This document shows, one piece after another, positions 39,138 to 39,679 of a stretch of DNA of 39,679 bases (positions are counted from its first letter, which is position 1; the number at the start of each line of letters is the position of its first letter). The DNA is from Pelagibacteraceae bacterium AG-414-M23 (GTDB lineage Bacteria > Pseudomonadota > Alphaproteobacteria > Pelagibacterales > Pelagibacteraceae): positions 1 through 39,679 of the forward strand of contig QCLN01000011.1 in the NCBI GenBank assembly GCA_003214525.1. Direction: 5' to 3'. Made by a program: the position numbers and the translations under genes. The notes beneath the pieces are model-generated. The model was given only the letters and a program-made list of their open reading frames with translations, was not told where the DNA came from and ran no database searches.

Positions 39138-39679
39138 TTAATAAATTTTTGATTTAGATTCTGTATGATTTAACAGTCTTTTTATATTTTCTCGATGAGT
39201 GTAAAAAATTAAAACAAACATTATTATAAAGAAAAAAACCACTTCATCACTAAAAATAAAATAATTAAAAATTGGAATTGATAGACATCCAACCAATGAT
39301 GACAAAGATGAATATTTAAATATAAAAAAAGATATTAACCAAACTATTCCAAATAAAATTCCCAGATATAAATTAATACAGCAAAGTATACCAATGTAAG
39401 TGGCCACACCTTTTCCACCTTTAAATTTTAACCAGATCGGAAATACATGACCTAAAAATATACTTAGCGATGAAATATATAAATATTCAATATAATAAAT
39501 TTTAATAAATATTAATGGAACTATCGCTTTTAAAATATCTAAAATTAATGTTGCATAACCAATAGTTTTATTTCCTGTTCTTAAAGCGTTTGTAGCTCCT
39601 ATATTTCCAGAACCTATAGTTCTAATATCTTTTTTTAAAAAAATTTTTGTTAATAAAAACCCAAATGGTATTGAGCCTA
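39138..39679 (-). CDS. plsY: glycerol-3-phosphate acyltransferase PlsY (5' end outside window)
   Basis: PlsY is a multi-pass inner-membrane enzyme that moves acyl groups from acyl-phosphate to glycerol-3-phosphate, the first step of phospholipid synthesis. The frame runs off the right edge; 179 residues are visible. All three family motifs are present: GSIPFG at the edge, IGSGNIGATNALR, and GHVFPIWLKFKGGKGVAT. Several hydrophobic helices separate them. The missing N-terminus should be only a few residues. It is followed by topA after 39 bases on the same strand. Confidence 0.94.
   Translation of the reverse strand, partial: GSIPFGFLLTKIFLKKDIRTIGSGNIGATNALRTGNKTIGYATLILDILKAIVPLIFIKIYYIEYLYISSLSIFLGHVFPIWLKFKGGKGVATYIGILCCINLYLGILFGIVWLISFFIFKYSSLSSLVGCLSIPIFNYFIFSDEVVFFFIIMFVLIFYTHRENIKRLLNHTESKSKIY

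Overview
The window is strongly A+T-rich, almost entirely coding, and carries single-copy core genes with very short or overlapping junctions. Gene content, gene order and the Lys/Asn/Ile-rich proteins suggest a streamlined marine alphaproteobacterium of the SAR11 (Pelagibacterales) type. This assignment rests on style and synteny, not on a database search. No mobile element, CRISPR array, phage gene or accessory island is visible, and no gene-free stretch exceeds 150 bases.

Left edge (1-1354): the 3' part of nadK runs up to a tRNA-Thr on the opposite strand. That tRNA lies just downstream of rlmB, which is also on the minus strand.

Main block (about 1.4-31.0 kb, all plus strand): tRNA-Tyr, tRNA-Gly, tuf, tRNA-Trp, secE, nusG, rplK, rplA, rplJ, rplL, rpoB and rpoC (the rif-type cluster). 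It continues directly into rpsL, rpsG and fusA (str), rpsJ to rpsQ (S10), rplN to secY and adk (spc), and rpsM, rpsK, rpoA and rplQ (alpha), ending with an rluC-type pseudouridine synthase. The block supplies most of the translation machinery, the RNA polymerase core and the SecYE channel. Three sigma70-like plus-strand promoters fit its layout: before tRNA-Tyr, before rpsL and before rpsM. Nearly every gene junction is TAATG, ATGA, TAAATG or a 2-6 base A/T linker. There is no tuf after fusA, no rpmD between rpsE and rplO, and no room for the classical ribosomal-protein feedback sites known from E. coli.

Right part (31-39.7 kb): lipB (minus), mgtE (plus), panC (minus), a coupled galU-ugd pair (plus), and a minus-strand series of plsY (cut by the window edge), topA, a 50-residue lipoprotein gene coupled to topA, and a RidA-family gene. 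Three convergent gene pairs here meet with zero spacing or overlap.

I see no previously undescribed multi-gene system. The best leads are the tuf arrangement, the missing rpmD, the loss of intercistronic regulatory space, and the small topA-coupled lipoprotein.
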